A DNA stretch of 64,000 nt from Salminus brasiliensis (GCF_030463535.1 NC_132896.1:20193709-20257708), one strand, 5' to 3'; positions 46,701 to 59,465 are shown, counted from the stretch's first letter. The notes: generated from the sequence alone by a model not told the origin. Numbers and translations: made by a program.

Positions 46701-48339
46701 TTCTCTTTAAACAATTTGCACAAATACACACAATTTCCTCTCCCTGAATCAAGATATCCATTGAAATGTTCTATGAAAATAGAAAAAAAGTAAACTAAAA
46801 CAGTGGTACAGTGAAAAAAATGGCAGTTTGAATTGATGTGATTTAGATGTGATAAATGTTTGCAAATGTGAATGAAATGAGTTTAAAGAAAGCAATTATG
46901 TTATGTTATTCAGTGTACAATGTGTGATGTATATATACATTGTCAGAAACCACATAAGCAAGTTCAACAGAGGCTACCCACACTGTAAAAAAAAAAAAAA
47001 AAAGTGAGGTCAATTTAAAATTATAAGGCAACTGGTCACACAGCGTTTTCTTTATCTCAGCTTAGTTTACTCAAAAGTTCTCCCAACTCACATTTGGTCA
47101 GTTCTGCATCTCAGTTAGATCAGCAATACCCTTTAAGATGAACTTACTCAAGAGTTTTCTGCCTGTTTATTAAGCTGATATTCTTGTTTTCACCAGGCTG
47201 AAGTTGCCTTCTCATTCGTCAGATTCTTATTTTTCATTTTCTGTCTCAACTGGTGCACCGGGGCCAGAGAGTAACTACTGTTCCATTTGAAGTCAACCTA
47301 AAATCAAGAATCTAGAACACTGAAGGTTATTGCAACCATTTAATTGTTAACTGTGGTGGCATGTTTTAAAATCATCCTTACAATAAATAGGATGGGGAAG
47401 GATCATTCAATCGGACTCTCACCTTAATTTGGCTCCTTTTTGACTACAAGAGTGGCTAGTCAGCTAGCTCAGCTCTGTGGGGATTTCCAAGAGTTGTATG
47501 AGATATTTGTGTAGTGCATGCTGTGTACTGTAGTGAGAGAATATACAAATTATTATATAATTATTAATTTACAAACTAAATTCTAGTTTCAGGTTGTGAT
47601 GCATAGGCATCCATCAATTGTTAGCTACCAAACTCCACACACCAAACATGTCTCGATTGACTGACTATGTTTGGGGTTCAAGGATTTTGTTTTCGAAACT
47701 GCTTCCTTAAAGCTGGCAGAGGAGATCAAATTAATTACATGAATCCAGTCAGTCTGCAGGACTGTGATTAAAAGCAAGTGCTCCGCCTCCCTCAAGCAGC
47801 TTATTGCTTCTGAGGGTGAGATAAACAGAAGAACTTCCAACCGAGAGGAGATAAGTAATTGGATGGACACCAGCAAGCGCCACCAGGCGGCAAATTTCAC
47901 AACAAAGAGTTCGCTATGGGCTTCTGTCTGAGATATATCTCACAGTAGCCTAAAGCGAGAGCTTTTCCTGTAGTACAGAGGGCTAGCTTTTTCTGTGGTG
48001 CAGGCTATCCTTAGAGAGTTTCTAAAAGGTAAAAGACAGCAAAAATCCCAGTGTATTGTCATAGGCTTGATGTGCTCCTCTCCTTTGAGGAAACTTGAAA
48101 AGAGGCAGGCAGTGAAATGACAGCTAAGGGAGACACGGGGAGATAGAGGGCAATCCCAGAGTGATGAGAGAACATGGGAGATAGAGAGGGGAGAGGAGAG
48201 GAACAGAGAGAGAACAGATGGAGATTCATCACAAAGCTGCAGTACTTCAGAGGCAAGCTTACAGCAGAAATGACAGTCATGATAGGTAAACAGAATGCTG
48301 CAGAGAGATGGCAGATAGAGGATACATACCAGGGATGTG
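43721..48339. other. Noncoding stretch upstream of gabrp
   Basis: No coding gene recognised. Frames on the minus strand at 44096-44296 and 44391-44573 (TEKPPTVVNHHLQEVNRPWP) may come from an old transposon, but I cannot name it. At about 45480-45616 a GA-rich segment ends GGGGAAAG followed by GTAAGAGC, a good splice donor, so it could be a noncoding exon. A poly-A run lies near 46988-47003. Confidence 0.4.
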
Positions 48340-49110
48340 ACACACGCATATGTGGTAGCACACCCTTTGGAAACAATAAATGAAATGAATAAGTTTCTTA
48401 CAGCCCTCTACTGGACCCCTCTTCTTTTCCCAGCTGTTCTAGTTCTATCAGATTTGAAGGGTGCCTTCTGCCAACTGCTGTTTTGAGATCTTTCCACAGG
48501 TGTTCAATAGGATTTAGACCTGGACTCATTGCTGGCCACCGTGGAACTCTCCAGTGCTTTGTCTTAAACCATTTCTGGGTGCTATTTGAAGTATGCTTTG
48601 GGTCCCTGTCCTGCTGGAAGACCTGTGACCTCTTACAGAGATCCAGCGTTCTGACACTGGGCCTGACATTGCACTCTAACATTCTTTGCTGGTCTTCAGA
48701 TTTCATAATGCCATGGGCCACAGTCAAGTCATTTAGTGCCAGAAGCAGCAGAACCACCCCAAAACATTAGTTTGACCATAGGGGCTGTGTTCTTTTCTTT
48801 GCAGGTCTAATCTAAAACAGGTGGAATGTGTGATTTCTGTTCTGCCAGCACCTGTTACTTACAAATTAAAGAAACATGGTTGCATGGTTGTAATCTATTA
48901 TTTCTTAAACCAATTATTTCATACGTTTTTAATAAATGCCAATTATTCTGTCCAGCCCACTTCTGGAGTTCTGTTCTTAGCTGTTTTTGTGGTGTTTATT
49001 AGTTATTGAACAAAGAATACCAAAGCACAACTGCAACAAATTGTGAAAAGTGGTGCATTTTCTGAAAGAAGTGCTGGTGTGCCAATATTTTTGGCCATGT
49101 ATGTGCATCT
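48340..49110 (-). mobile_element. Tc1-like transposase remnant with recognisable end
   Basis: The minus-strand frame at 48757-48398 encodes QVFQQDRDPKHTSNSTQKWF and WPAMSPGLNPIEHLWKDLKT, covering the second and third catalytic motifs (D of QQDRDPKHTS, E of NPIEHLW). The right end, GCCAATATTTTTGGCCATGT, matches the terminal repeat style of this Tc1 group; near 48355 a degenerate counterpart reads GCACACCCTTTGG. The N-terminal half is lost. Confidence 0.85.
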
Positions 49111-49815
49111 ATCTCCAAAAGGGCACCCTAAAGAAAAGGAAAAAAACTGAACTGTAAATGAAAGTCAATGTAAAAAAAAAAAATTTAATCTCAAATCAGT
49201 TTGGATCGTTTTAATAGTTTATCATGAAATCATGGTTTTGTGTGATAATGTCGATATTCTTTGTGCATATGTCATATAAAGTCGCTGTCCAATAAAAGCA
49301 TGTATATCCAAAATGAAGACATTACAGGAGAAAACCTTCTTAGGAGAAAAACTCTCAATTGAAGTCGAAGTAAAAAGATCTATAAGTCATTATAGAGGAT
49401 TCCTATTGGTCCATTCATCCAGAATGACTGACACAGTGTACATAGCAGCTACAGGATTCTAATGATGGAGAAAACTACAACCACACAAATACACAGACAA
49501 AACCACAGCATGTATTTAATGCCTTATATATGTTTACATTTAAAAAAAAAAAAAACATCTGAATAATCTTGCACTTACACATACCTGTAACATGGGGCTC
49601 TGGTGTGATGTGTTATATCCTAAAGTATCTGCCATTTCAAACACCCCCTCCCACCCTAGTCACATCGGGAATGAGAGCACAGGGGCTGCCACAGGACAGA
49701 AAGCCATCAAGCCCAGATAAATTGTCATTGACATTGATGTATTGGGACCTAAGCAAAAACGGAGGTGAATACATAATGCTATAGGGGCTCTGAGAGCAAT
49801 CACACACACAGCAGT

Positions 49816-49862
<47 letters not shown>

Positions 49863-49899
49863 GGAGGCAGTGTAGGAATGTTCCCATCAGGAGAAGCTG
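49111..49899. other. Noncoding stretch before the gabrp 5' exon
   Basis: No gene recognised. Contains poly-A runs near 49171 and 49542, and the GA microsatellite at 49819-49862. Confidence 0.45.
49819..49862. repeat. GA dinucleotide microsatellite
   Basis: About 20 GA units with one interruption, just upstream of the presumed first exon of gabrp. Confidence 0.95.
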
Positions 49900-50078
49900 T
49901 GAGGGGCGTAAGAGCGAAGGAGCATCCGGATGGAAGAGGGAAGAATTGAAAAAAAAAAACCATAGAGACGGAAGAAAGGACTGGTGATTAAGGAGCCAGG
50001 AGAAGACGCTCAGCTTAAAGTTTTGTTTCAATACGAAACCTGGACTAAGGAGACAGAAAGAAAAAGCAAGGAGGAAAG
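49900..50078 (+). other. Candidate noncoding first exon of gabrp
   Basis: A purine-rich, CpG-containing segment ends GGAGGAAAG followed by GTAGGC, a usable splice donor. The next exon has a strong pyrimidine tract and TAG acceptor before 51264, 20 bases upstream of the gabrp ATG. This supports a split 5' UTR. The 5' boundary is a guess. Confidence 0.4.
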
Positions 50079-51263
50079 GTAGGCTAACAGCTGCATCTCA
50101 CCTCACCTAAAACTCCTAGGTGATGGTGATAAACACTGGCAATGGCTAGAGGGGCAGGAGAGGGATGGGACAAAGGAGGAAAAGGTGGATGAAAGAGCGG
50201 AAGGAGGAGGATGGTGGGATGAGAGGTAGTGGAGGTAAATAAAGTGAGAATAGCACACTATTGCACTAGTGTCTGCAAATTCTGCTCACACACACAATAG
50301 GTCACTGAAAAAGTCATTCACTGGATGTACTTTATTCTAATTCATACATAAATAAAATATTTATGTATAAATAAGATACATTTGTATTTATAACATGTAG
50401 ACAATTTGTCTTTCGGTGTGCTTACGATTCATAATAGCTTTAATTGCTTTTATTACTGTAATATAAATGTCATTTATAGAGTAATAAAAATAAATGTATA
50501 TTTTAGTTTATTTAAGTTCATTATTTTGTTGTAATTATTATTATTTTTAGTGGTAGTAGTAGTAGTAGTGGTATGAAGTCAACAGCAGCTGTGCAATTAC
50601 TAGCAAATTTACTAACAGAGCACATTTCAGAGATCCTGCTGTTGTCCGCAGTGTGTTTTTAATGTGTGCTGCAGTGGAAAGGGTCTTATTGAATAAGCCA
50701 TGAACCTAGATTGATGAGAGGGGATGGAGGTGTCAGTGGGGCACTCGCCTTAAAGACAAACAGCATTGGTAGTGCACTACTGGTGTAGACAACAAAAGAG
50801 TAATGCTGTGTTGTAGTAAGAGGGGGGAGGCAAGGGGGTGGCGCAAGCAAGAGAGAACAAATGAGAGAGGGTAAGAGATAGATAGATAGAGAGTGATAGA
50901 GAGTGTTAGAGTGAGAGTGAGAGAGAGAGAAAGAGGTAGACAGTCTTGGGACATCACAACACCACAGAAAAGAGAAGGAAATGAGACATGTCAAAATGTT
51001 TTAGTTGCTAATGTACAGGAGAAAAGGGAACTGCCTGTCTATAATTCAGCCTCTGCTACAGCGATATTTGGTTCTGATTAGCCCTCAGGCACGGCAGTAC
51101 ATAAAAAACAATGAACTCAGAGATGTGCGAGAGATGTAAAAACTGTGAAATGCTGTTGGGCTGTAGACACACACCTCCTTGATGAAGTGCTGCCATCTTG
51201 TGGCAAGACTTGCATCTGTCACAGTGGTAATAGGCTTTTCTATGCCTCTCTCTTTTTCTGTAG
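50079..51263. other. Probable first intron of gabrp
   Basis: AT-rich with a GTA run near 50552-50570 and GA-rich low complexity at 50860-50935. No element identified. Confidence 0.4.
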
Positions 51264-51283
51264 GGGCTGCCTATCATTAATGA

Positions 51284-54200
51284 ATGATGCTTATTCCATT
51301 TCTTATCTGCTTGAGTTTGTTTGTGAGATCTGCTGTCTGGTGAGCAAATGTATTATTATCATCACTATTATTATAGAATGTATATTCGATAACATAGAAA
51401 TACAGTGCTCACTTTCAACTATGCACCTTAACCTGGCTTCCCCCCTCCCCTCCATCAGTGAGAAGGGCATTCATGGGATTCATTTTGGGGAACTGAACGA
51501 GTCTCAGCTGCAGCCTACCATCCAGAAACTGATGAAAGGCTACAATCGCTACCTCAGGCCGAATTTCAATGGTCAGTCATAGCCGGTCACGCAAACATAT
51601 GAAGCACTCACAACTTAAAACAAAACGCATGGCTTAAATGTAGGCAAGGTTTGTAATTAGCTGTCAATAAGTATTTGGACAGTAACTGTTTTTGTAATCT
51701 TGACTGTGTATCCCCTCCTCAATACATTTCAAATTAAGCAGTCAAGGTGTGATTGAAGTGCACTTTCAGACTTTCAGCTTTAATTTGTGGAGATTAATAA
51801 AAATACTGCATTAACTATTGAGTGATTGTATGCAGTCCCTCCAATCAGCGATTAACTGATAATCAGTTTCCTGTTCCCTCATTATTTGACAAATCAAGGA
51901 GATAAAAGGTCTGAAGTTGATTCCAAAAATTGAATTTGCATTTGGTAGCCATTCATGAAAACTCTCAATATGTGGCCTAAAGAAGAGCTGATGCAAGTGA
52001 AGAAGACCATAATTAGACAAAAAGCAGACATGTCAGGTGTACATTTTTAAAAAGGAGCAATGCACTTGTGAGCTCAAAAACATTACAAGGCCTAGAAGAC
52101 CGCACAAGACAACTAAGGTAGATGAACAGAGAATGATTTCCTTGATGAAGAAAAACTACTTTACAACATCTAGTCAAGTTAAATCACTCTTGAAGCCCAT
52201 AACTGACAAAGTCTACTATCAAGACATCCTTCATGTAAGTTAATACAGAGGGTACTTCAAGATGTAAACCACTTGTAATACTCAAAAACAGAAAGGCCAG
52301 ATTAGACTGAATCTAAAAAACCTGCCCAGTTCTGGAAAAAGATTCTTTGGACAGATGAAGCCATGGTTAACTTGAGTATGGAGAAGGAAAGATGTTGCTA
52401 ATAGAAGTAGTAACATAAAATCTAAAATGTATGGAGCTATATTTTCTTTTTATATGCAGTCAACTGCTGCAAAACTAATAGGGTGGTGCTTCACAGTACA
52501 GATGGATAATGACCCACAATGTAGTGCAAAAGCAACCCTTTTTAAGGCAAAGAAATGGAACCTGTCACATGTCATCCGCCTTAATTGTGCAGCTTTACAA
52601 ATACTGAAAGCAAAAAGACCCCTAAAAACAATGCAGTAAATGCCTGACAAAGAATCTCAAGGGAGACTCAGCATTTGGTGATGTCCATGGGTTCCACACT
52701 TCAGGCAGCCACTGACTGTGAAGGATTTGCATCCATAATTATGTTTATCCAATTACTTTTGAGCCTGTGGAAATGGAGGGACTGTGTAAAAAAACCTGCC
52801 AATCCTAAAGGGTTAATGCAATTGATTTTATATTTCAATATTTTTAATTCCACACTTTGAATAAATCTCCTTAAACTAATTATGTCACTGTCAAAATACT
52901 TACATACCTGACTGTATAATAATAATTATGTATACATTGTAGGTTTAATGATACAACTAGACTTAGGATGGCACTTTACTTTTGATGATCCTCTGTAGAT
53001 GCTTTGTAGATGATCAGCTAAACTAACATTCACCAAAATAATAGATGGATTTGAATCAATTTTGATCTAAATCTATCTGCAAACAAATTGGTTTTATGTT
53101 ACTGGAAACACATATATTTATTCAAAGGTGAATATTTGAAATTGAAAGCATCCAAACATCAGTGTATGAAGTCGTATCTATTTAGCCATGAACTACAGTC
53201 TCTTGCTAAATTCCATGCTCCACAGGTGGTCCTGTTGAAATCGGAATGAGTCTGGATATTGCCAGCATTGATGCCATCTCTGAGATCAATATGGTAGAGT
53301 ACAGTTTCATTTTTCTTTTTCCGGTTATGACATGTACAATGTAATGTGGTATCCATCACTGGTAGTTTACAAAGGAATGGGTCTTTACTTGAGTCTATAT
53401 GTGAAATGTGCTCCATAGGACTACACAGCCACTATATTCCTGAGGCAGCGCTGGCGGGACTCACGTTTGGTATTCCCCGGAAACGAAAGCTTAAGCTTGG
53501 ATGGACGTCTGGTTTCCCTGCTTTGGATTCCTGATACCTTCATCCCTGATTCCAAACGTTCTTTCCTGCATGATGTCACCGTGGACAACAGGCTTATCCG
53601 AATCTTCAGCAATGGCACTGTGCTCTATGCTCTCCGGTAAGCACAGACTCACATCTAGGAAAGGGGTAACAACATGAAGCCCCCAAAGAGTCAAAGTGGA
53701 GATAGAAGAGGTACGTCTCAATAGCAGAACCAGTCTGCTGAAGCCTCAGGGTATCTAGATCTCTTGTCTCTTTGGTCTCATAACGGTCTTTGTTTTTTAG
53801 CAGCTTTGCCTTGTTTTGACCATGAAACTAAACACTGAAAGAAAGCAGCAGTAGAAGACATTTCTTTTTCCTTTTCATTGTCTCCACACAGTATCACAGC
53901 TACCATTGCCTGCAACATGGATCTTACCAAGTATCCAATGGACAGACAAGTGTGCACCCTGCAGCTGGAGAGCTGTGAGTGTCTGTAATGTCAGTTGTCA
54001 TGCTTTGCCCTACAGAACTATTGTGCTCTGGTCATTTTGCTGCACTATTTAAATATGAAGAAATAATGGCATAATTAATTCCACACTCATTGACTGTCTT
54101 TTTGAGTGATTTCTATTGGCCTGTCTATTTGTGTAATTTGTACACAACATAAAGGGCAGCCAGTTTCAAATTAGGTCAAACAATAAAAACAGTGAAGATA

Positions 54201-57200
54201 TAATATCAGTGTATGTGTGCATTTAGGGGGCTATAATCTGCAGGATGTGGTGTTTTACTGGACTCGAGGGAACGACTCAGTGAAGGGTTTGAACACACTA
54301 CGTCTGGCTCAGTACAGTGTGGAGAGCTACTACACCTCGGTGTCTAAGGCAGTGTATGAGACAGGTACACTGCATAATTTATGGGCAATTTGTTTGACAA
54401 GCAGAAATGTCTGTATAGATAAATTCTTATCAATCAATGAATTGACTGATTAATCAGTCCATCAATCAATCACATTCTGACTGTGTATTGGTATCATGTG
54501 CTGATTCTATGCAGGTTATTACCCAAAGCTGGTGCTGCACTTTTCTCTGCGTAGAAATGTCCTTTTCTTCATCCTGGAGACTTACGTGCCCTCCACTCTG
54601 CTGGTGGTTCTGTCCTGGGTGTCTTTCTGGATCAGCCAGTCTTCAGTTCCTGCTCGCACCTGCATTGGTCAGACAACATTTTTAGAGTCTTCCATTTCTT
54701 CATCTTTTAAAAATCCACCAAAAGTTCCACCAAAACTTCTATATAAATTAATTTTAAAAAGATTAAACCACCATTAAATTCCATTTAAACCATTAAACAA
54801 CCATTAAAAACCATTATTTATATGCAATCCAGAATGAACAATATACCTGCACATTTCTTCCGTTTCATATGTAATGTTGATAATAGTAACAATCATCATC
54901 AGTTGGTGTAGAATATTGGGTAACAACACCGATCCCCCATGGCAGCCTAGGGTTGGATTATTTGGCTGGGCTAAGCACACCATGCTACACCTTCAAAAGT
55001 CCTTGGTGTCTAAGCTATATATGCCTACTAAACATGAATTACATGTAAGTCACTCTGGATAGATGCGTCAGCCAACTGCCAGAAATATAACCACCTCCAT
55101 GTTTCACCCTGTTCTTCAGGACTCCACAGGACCCCCACAGACCAGGTATTATTTGGGTTGTGGGTCATTCTCAGCACTGCAGTGCTAGTGTTAGTGTATG
55201 ATGTGCTGTACAATAGTGCTGCTGAAGTTTTAAGACCTCAGGGTCACTGCTGGACTGAGAATACTGCACCAACTATGAAGGACTAGAGGATGACCAACAC
55301 AAACACAAAAGTGCAGCAACAGATGAGCTTCTGTCTCTGGCTTTACATTAACAAGGTGGACCAACTAGTAAGAATTGTCTAATAGAGTGGACAGTGAGTG
55401 GACAAAGTGTCTGATCCACTCGTACCAGCGCAGCTTACACTAACACACCACCACCACATCACCACATCACCACACAGTCACTGCAGTAATGAGAATGTCC
55501 CACTACCCAAATAATACCTGCTCTGTGGTGGTCCTGCGGGGTCCTGACCATTGAAGTGTAAAAGGAGGCTAATAAAGTATGCAGAGAAACTGTGCTTTAT
55601 GTGTCCAGTGGCCAAACTAACTGAAGCTTATGATGTAAGCAGACACTTAACTAACCAACTTGTTCATCACAATCTGTGTGTTTCCCAGGGGTGACCACTG
55701 TTCTGACAATGACAACCCTGATGATGGGTGCCAGGACATCACTGCCCAATGCCAACTGCTTCATCAAGGCCATAGATGTTTACCTTGGCATATGCTTTAC
55801 CTTCATCTTTGGCGCTCTGCTGGAGTATGCTTGTGCCCATTTCTGTACCATGCAGCACCAAACAATTCTAGATGTCCAAAGGGTAAATATTCTGTGTATA
55901 TTTTACAAATATATATAGTGAAATATATACAATAACATGAACATATAGGGATAATAAGTAAAAAGTAGGAATGTACCAATACCACTTTTTCCTTTTTTAA
56001 TATGGATACCAGATTTTCATATATCTGCCAATACTGGGTACCGATACCGATACAGATCTCTTAACTCTTAAATACTCAATATAAAGAATAGAGGCTATAA
56101 ATCCTGATATTTATAGTGCTCAACTTTTTAAAAGATATAAAAATAAGATATAAAAAGCTTAAAAGAAGCTGGTTGAGTAACTGCACATTTGAAATACAAA
56201 GCTCAACCAAACAGCTTTTTAATTGGTGTTTAAAATTCACATTTAGAAACAAAAAGTGCTTATGCAGCAATTCCAAGTACACGTCTCTGTGTAAAAAGTA
56301 CTAAACTTTAGCGAGTGGTCTTTAAACGAGCTGCTAAAACTCAAACAAAAGCATGCAAACAAAAATCTTCTATGTAAAAACAATGTTGGGAGTCAGTAAG
56401 CTTCATGGTATTGATGCTCTCTATTACCGATACTGTGTGTAAGTTTCAGTATCGGCGCCAGTGCAACAATTCACTATCGTTATCAGTGCAACAGTAGTAA
56501 AAAGCATAAAGGTGCCACTATTCTTTTTTTACTATGTATTATACAGTGGCCTTTTTATAAGTTATACCAGCATATAGTCTCCCTCTAAACAGCAGATTAT
56601 GTGCTTCAAGTCTGGCCTGTACTCTATGTGACTGAAATGACATAGTGGTTCAAACATCATACACTTGCCATAATGGCAAATTTTACAGTTTAGAATACAA
56701 TACACAGTCATGAAAAGAATATTATTTTTCAATACTTGGATGCAAATCATTTGCAGTCAATGACCGCACAAGAAGACTGGCACCCATGAACATCAGCAAA
56801 TGCTGAGTTTCCTACTTTTGGATAAAGTGCCAGGCCTTTGTGGGGTTTTTTGTCCTCAGTTTTGCCTTCAATACGCAGTCCAAGAAGGTGGAAATAAAGA
56901 GAGCAACCAGAATTGAGTGGCCAAACCTTTTTTTTTTTTTTTTAAATTTTTTAAAAAGAAAGAAAGCATTGACTAGCTTCGCAAACACCTAAAGATGAAC
57001 GCAGATTTGTTTGCTCTGTGAAGAAAAACCCTTTACAACATCTTGTCAAGCCAAGAACACTCCTGAGGAGGTCACTGTCACTATCACTGTCAAAGTCTAA
57101 AATTGAGTGACGCCTTCATGAAAGTAAACACAGAGATTTCACTTACAGATGCAAACTACTCACACAATGATTAGACCGACAGCCAACATAAAAAGCCTGC

Positions 57201-57846
57201 CCAGTTCTAACAGGATGGCAGACATACAGCATGACAGCAACCCAAAAGCACCTTAAGCAGAGAAATGGCCGAGTCACCAGACCTCAACTCATGGGAGCAT
57301 GCTTTTTACTCACTAAAGACAAGACTGAAGGCGGAAAGACACACAAACAAGCAGCAACTGGCTGCAGCAAAGGCCTATCACCTGATTTAGTCCTGTCAAA
57401 TGTCGGTGTAAAAGAGTCAATCTAACCAAAGAGATTAAAAAAATCTAAAAGTCAATAAAAGCTTCAATATTGTGTAACTGTATAAAGAACTAGTATTTTT
57501 ACTTCTAGTTTTCATTTTGTCTCAGGAACTTCTGAAGGAGTTTGAGGAATCAAATGGCAACGGCTCCATCCAGTTAGTAACTTCCACATCACCCAACAAA
57601 GGCCCACATCAAGAAACCCATCAGGACACAATCGACCAGTCTATGCAATCTGAAGGAGATGAGCAAACCGAGAACAAGCAAGGGAACGGCTGTGGTCTGT
57701 CATCTGTGAAGAAGGTGTCACGCAGAGCAGTGTCCATGCTGAGTGTCGAAAATCCACACAACATCGATAGACATGCACGCACCTTGTTTCCTGTGGCCTT
57801 CCTTCTGGTCAATATATTGTACTGGCTGTATTACCTTTTCATTTAG
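51284..57846 (+). CDS. gabrp: GABA-A receptor pi subunit
   Basis: Pentameric ligand-gated chloride channel subunit; the mammalian pi subunit is mostly epithelial (uterus, lung, breast). Nine coding exons: 51284-51339, 51459-51571, 53226-53293, 53419-53636, 53892-53974, 54227-54364, 54515-54667, 55689-55882, 57526-57846. They join in frame to 447 residues (human 440). Signal peptide [18 protein letters not shown]. The extracellular domain carries [38 protein letters not shown] and the Cys loop C159-C173 ([15 protein letters not shown]). M1 contains [21 protein letters not shown]2 [21 protein letters not shown]3 [20 protein letters not shown], and M4 ends [14 protein letters not shown]. The M3-M4 loop differs strongly from human, as expected. 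The ATG at 51284 is preferred over 51280 because only it gives the signal peptide and reads in frame into exon 2. Introns 2 and 8 carry transposons, intron 7 a SINE and a foldback element. Confidence 0.93.
51658..52916 (+). mobile_element. Tc1/mariner element remnant in gabrp intron 2
   Basis: The left end GCTGTCAATAAGTATTTGGA and the right end CACTGTCAAAATACTTACAT are imperfect inverted repeats, spanning about 1.25 kb. The interior carries plus-strand traces such as [20 protein letters not shown] and [11 protein letters not shown] (DNA-binding half), and [13 protein letters not shown] followed by KAKKWN (second catalytic region). Frames are broken by stops. Confidence 0.8.
54905..55090 (+). 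repeat. Degenerate tRNA-derived SINE with L2-type tail
   Basis: GTAACAACACCGATCCCCCA resembles a decayed tRNA-derived head. The end GTAAGTCACTCTGGATAGAT plus GCGTCAGCCAACTGCCAGAA is the same tail type as the LINE at 40598-41101. In gabrp intron 7. Confidence 0.65.
55091..55596. mobile_element. Palindromic (foldback) MITE in gabrp intron 7
   Basis: Long inverted arms of about 100 bases. The left arm at 55091-55190 contains CCCTGTTCTTCAGGACTCCA and ACCAGGTATTATTTGGGTTG. The right arm at about 55478-55580 contains the reverse complements CCCAAATAATACCTGCTCTG and GTCCTGCGGGGTCCTGACCA. No coding capacity. Sequence like GGTCCTGACCATTGAAG is a very common repeat in otophysan fish. Confidence 0.75.
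56706..57485 (+). mobile_element. Degenerate Tc1-like element in gabrp intron 8
   Basis: Carries TTTGCAGTCAATGACCGCAC and GATAAAGTGCCAGGCCTTTG near the left side. At 57260-57310 a reading includes [14 protein letters not shown], a decayed SPDLNP-E-HLW catalytic motif, followed by [12 protein letters not shown]. Same broad family as part of the lcp2 intron 1 debris. Confidence 0.7.
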
Positions 57847-58243
57847 TAAACCCCATCTACTAGATCATCTACGCACAATGGCCCAAGGAATCCGGTGACT
57901 GCAAGACTAAGTGCCCTGTCATGCTAACTTGGACCCATACTCCATTTAAGCAATGGAAAATGTAGCTCTAATGATCACATAAATCAACCCACAAAACAGA
58001 CTGTCAGATTACAGCACAAGGAATGGCATTTTTGTTGGCTTCCATTTCATATGTAATTGCCTTCATGTTTCTACATTGTTAAAATGTATACTTTTTTTTT
58101 TTTTTTTTTTTTTGCAAGATGGGATGTTGGGAATGATTGTTATTGTCATATAAATTCCATGAGTATGTTGATGTAGTAAAACTGTATGCTCAGAAAATCT
58201 TTTTGTGCACTTCTCTATAGGCAACAATGTGATTTATGTATTC

Positions 58244-58249
58244 ATTAAA
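58244..58249 (+). promoter_or_regulatory. Possible polyadenylation signal of gabrp
   Basis: ATTAAA about 400 bases after the gabrp stop codon and before the pttg1 promoter region. No AATAAA was seen between. Confidence 0.45.
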
Positions 58250-58424
58250 TTGATTTTATTTACTGTTACATTATTTATTGGCATATTATTTGTTTGTTTA
58301 TTGTCTATTGAATACATTTTTTCACTTGTCTTAAACATGCAATAGCCTGCTCTGACCACATGTTGGCAGCAACACACAGATTAATTGGCGAAAGGAACTG
58401 ACTGTACGACCGAAGAAAACCATG

Positions 58425-58566
58425 CGGTGCGGGAGCCAATCAGAATGCGTGTTGGCTTTTAAAACTGGGAAACTTGAAATCAAAACAAAGTCGCTTTGCT
58501 GGTCAGAGACGCGGGGAGCAGGTGAAGCAGCTAGCGCCAAGTCTAAGGCAATTCAGCTGGTAGTTG
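58425..58566 (+). promoter_or_regulatory. pttg1 promoter and noncoding first exon
   Basis: GAGCCAATCAG (an NF-Y CCAAT box) at about 58432-58442 is followed by TTTTAAAACTGGGAAACTTG, a region with TATA/E2F-like features. The transcript would leave through TAGTTG followed by GTAAGTGG (exon end 58566) and splice to the acceptor before 59466, 11 bases upstream of the ATG. CCAAT-driven promoters are usual for mitotic genes. Confidence 0.55.
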
Positions 58567-59465
58567 GTAAGTGGACAGGCATCGTTTTACCATATCGTCT
58601 TGCTGGCTGCTAGGAAACATTTTGGTTATCTAAGTAAACTGAAGGTTATGTTACAGTTAGCTAGCTTGCATTGCAGCGGCACGATCACTTCACCGCAGTC
58701 GCCTCTAAACTAGCCTGGCTGCTGCACACAGCCCCGTTCCCCAGTAAAATCACATGTAACCCGTAATGTTGAAGCCTTAAGGTAGCTATTAGCTTGCTAA
58801 CTCTTCTCATTATCATAGTTGGACTTGCGCGAGATTAGTGACTTCAACACGTGTCAAAAACCTCGTTTACGAGTTATTGTGCTTTGACGTCACCAGTGTG
58901 GTATTTGTAAACAATCTGAAACACGGACATCAAGTTAGTTGGGTCTCTACTTTTCGAGATGGGGGGCATGACAATAAAAACGCTTATTGTAGCTGAACAG
59001 GTTGTAGTCTATCGTAGGTAGTAGCTACCGTATTGTAGCTATCTAGCTGCACAGGGACGTTGCACTTGCTAGCAGCTTGTGCTAGTAGATAAATACGCCT
59101 TCATTCGGGTGCTTATAAGATGGTCCGCCCACTAAGGATAGGCATAGCTACGTAGGGTCTTCCAAAACATCGAGTTGTCCGCAAAACACATAATCGCAGT
59201 GAAACCTGGCTAGGCAATTGCCTTCATGAAGGTATAGCACTAGTCTGATGCGTACTTACGAGAGTCACATACACTTCAGCCCTGAGTGTAAATGCGAGTA
59301 ATGGGACAGGGCCATAGAGTTTTCCGAGGAGCACTTGAGCCCTTTACCTCCTTGGAAGAAGTTTCCTTTTCTTAAGTGAGCTAACAGATATTAGCTAGCT
59401 ACCTCTATTTGAGACTGTTTAGTCGATGTCATTTTTAATTATTATTATTTTTTTTTTTTTGCTAG
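58567..59465. other. First intron of pttg1
   Basis: Rich in TAGCTA, GCTAGC and AGCTAG, like the syce3 5' region. No repeat element or coding sequence seen. Confidence 0.5.

Noticed and set aside
48398-48757. Candidate host gene of 119 codons on the minus strand
   Set aside because: It carries DPKHTS and SPGLNPIEHLWKDLK, which identify a Tc1 transposase fossil.
51145-51582. 145-codon plus-strand frame starting at 51145
   Set aside because: Only its end overlaps the real gabrp exon 2. The frame in front is intronic, and the splice sites at 51339 and 51459 explain the sequence better.
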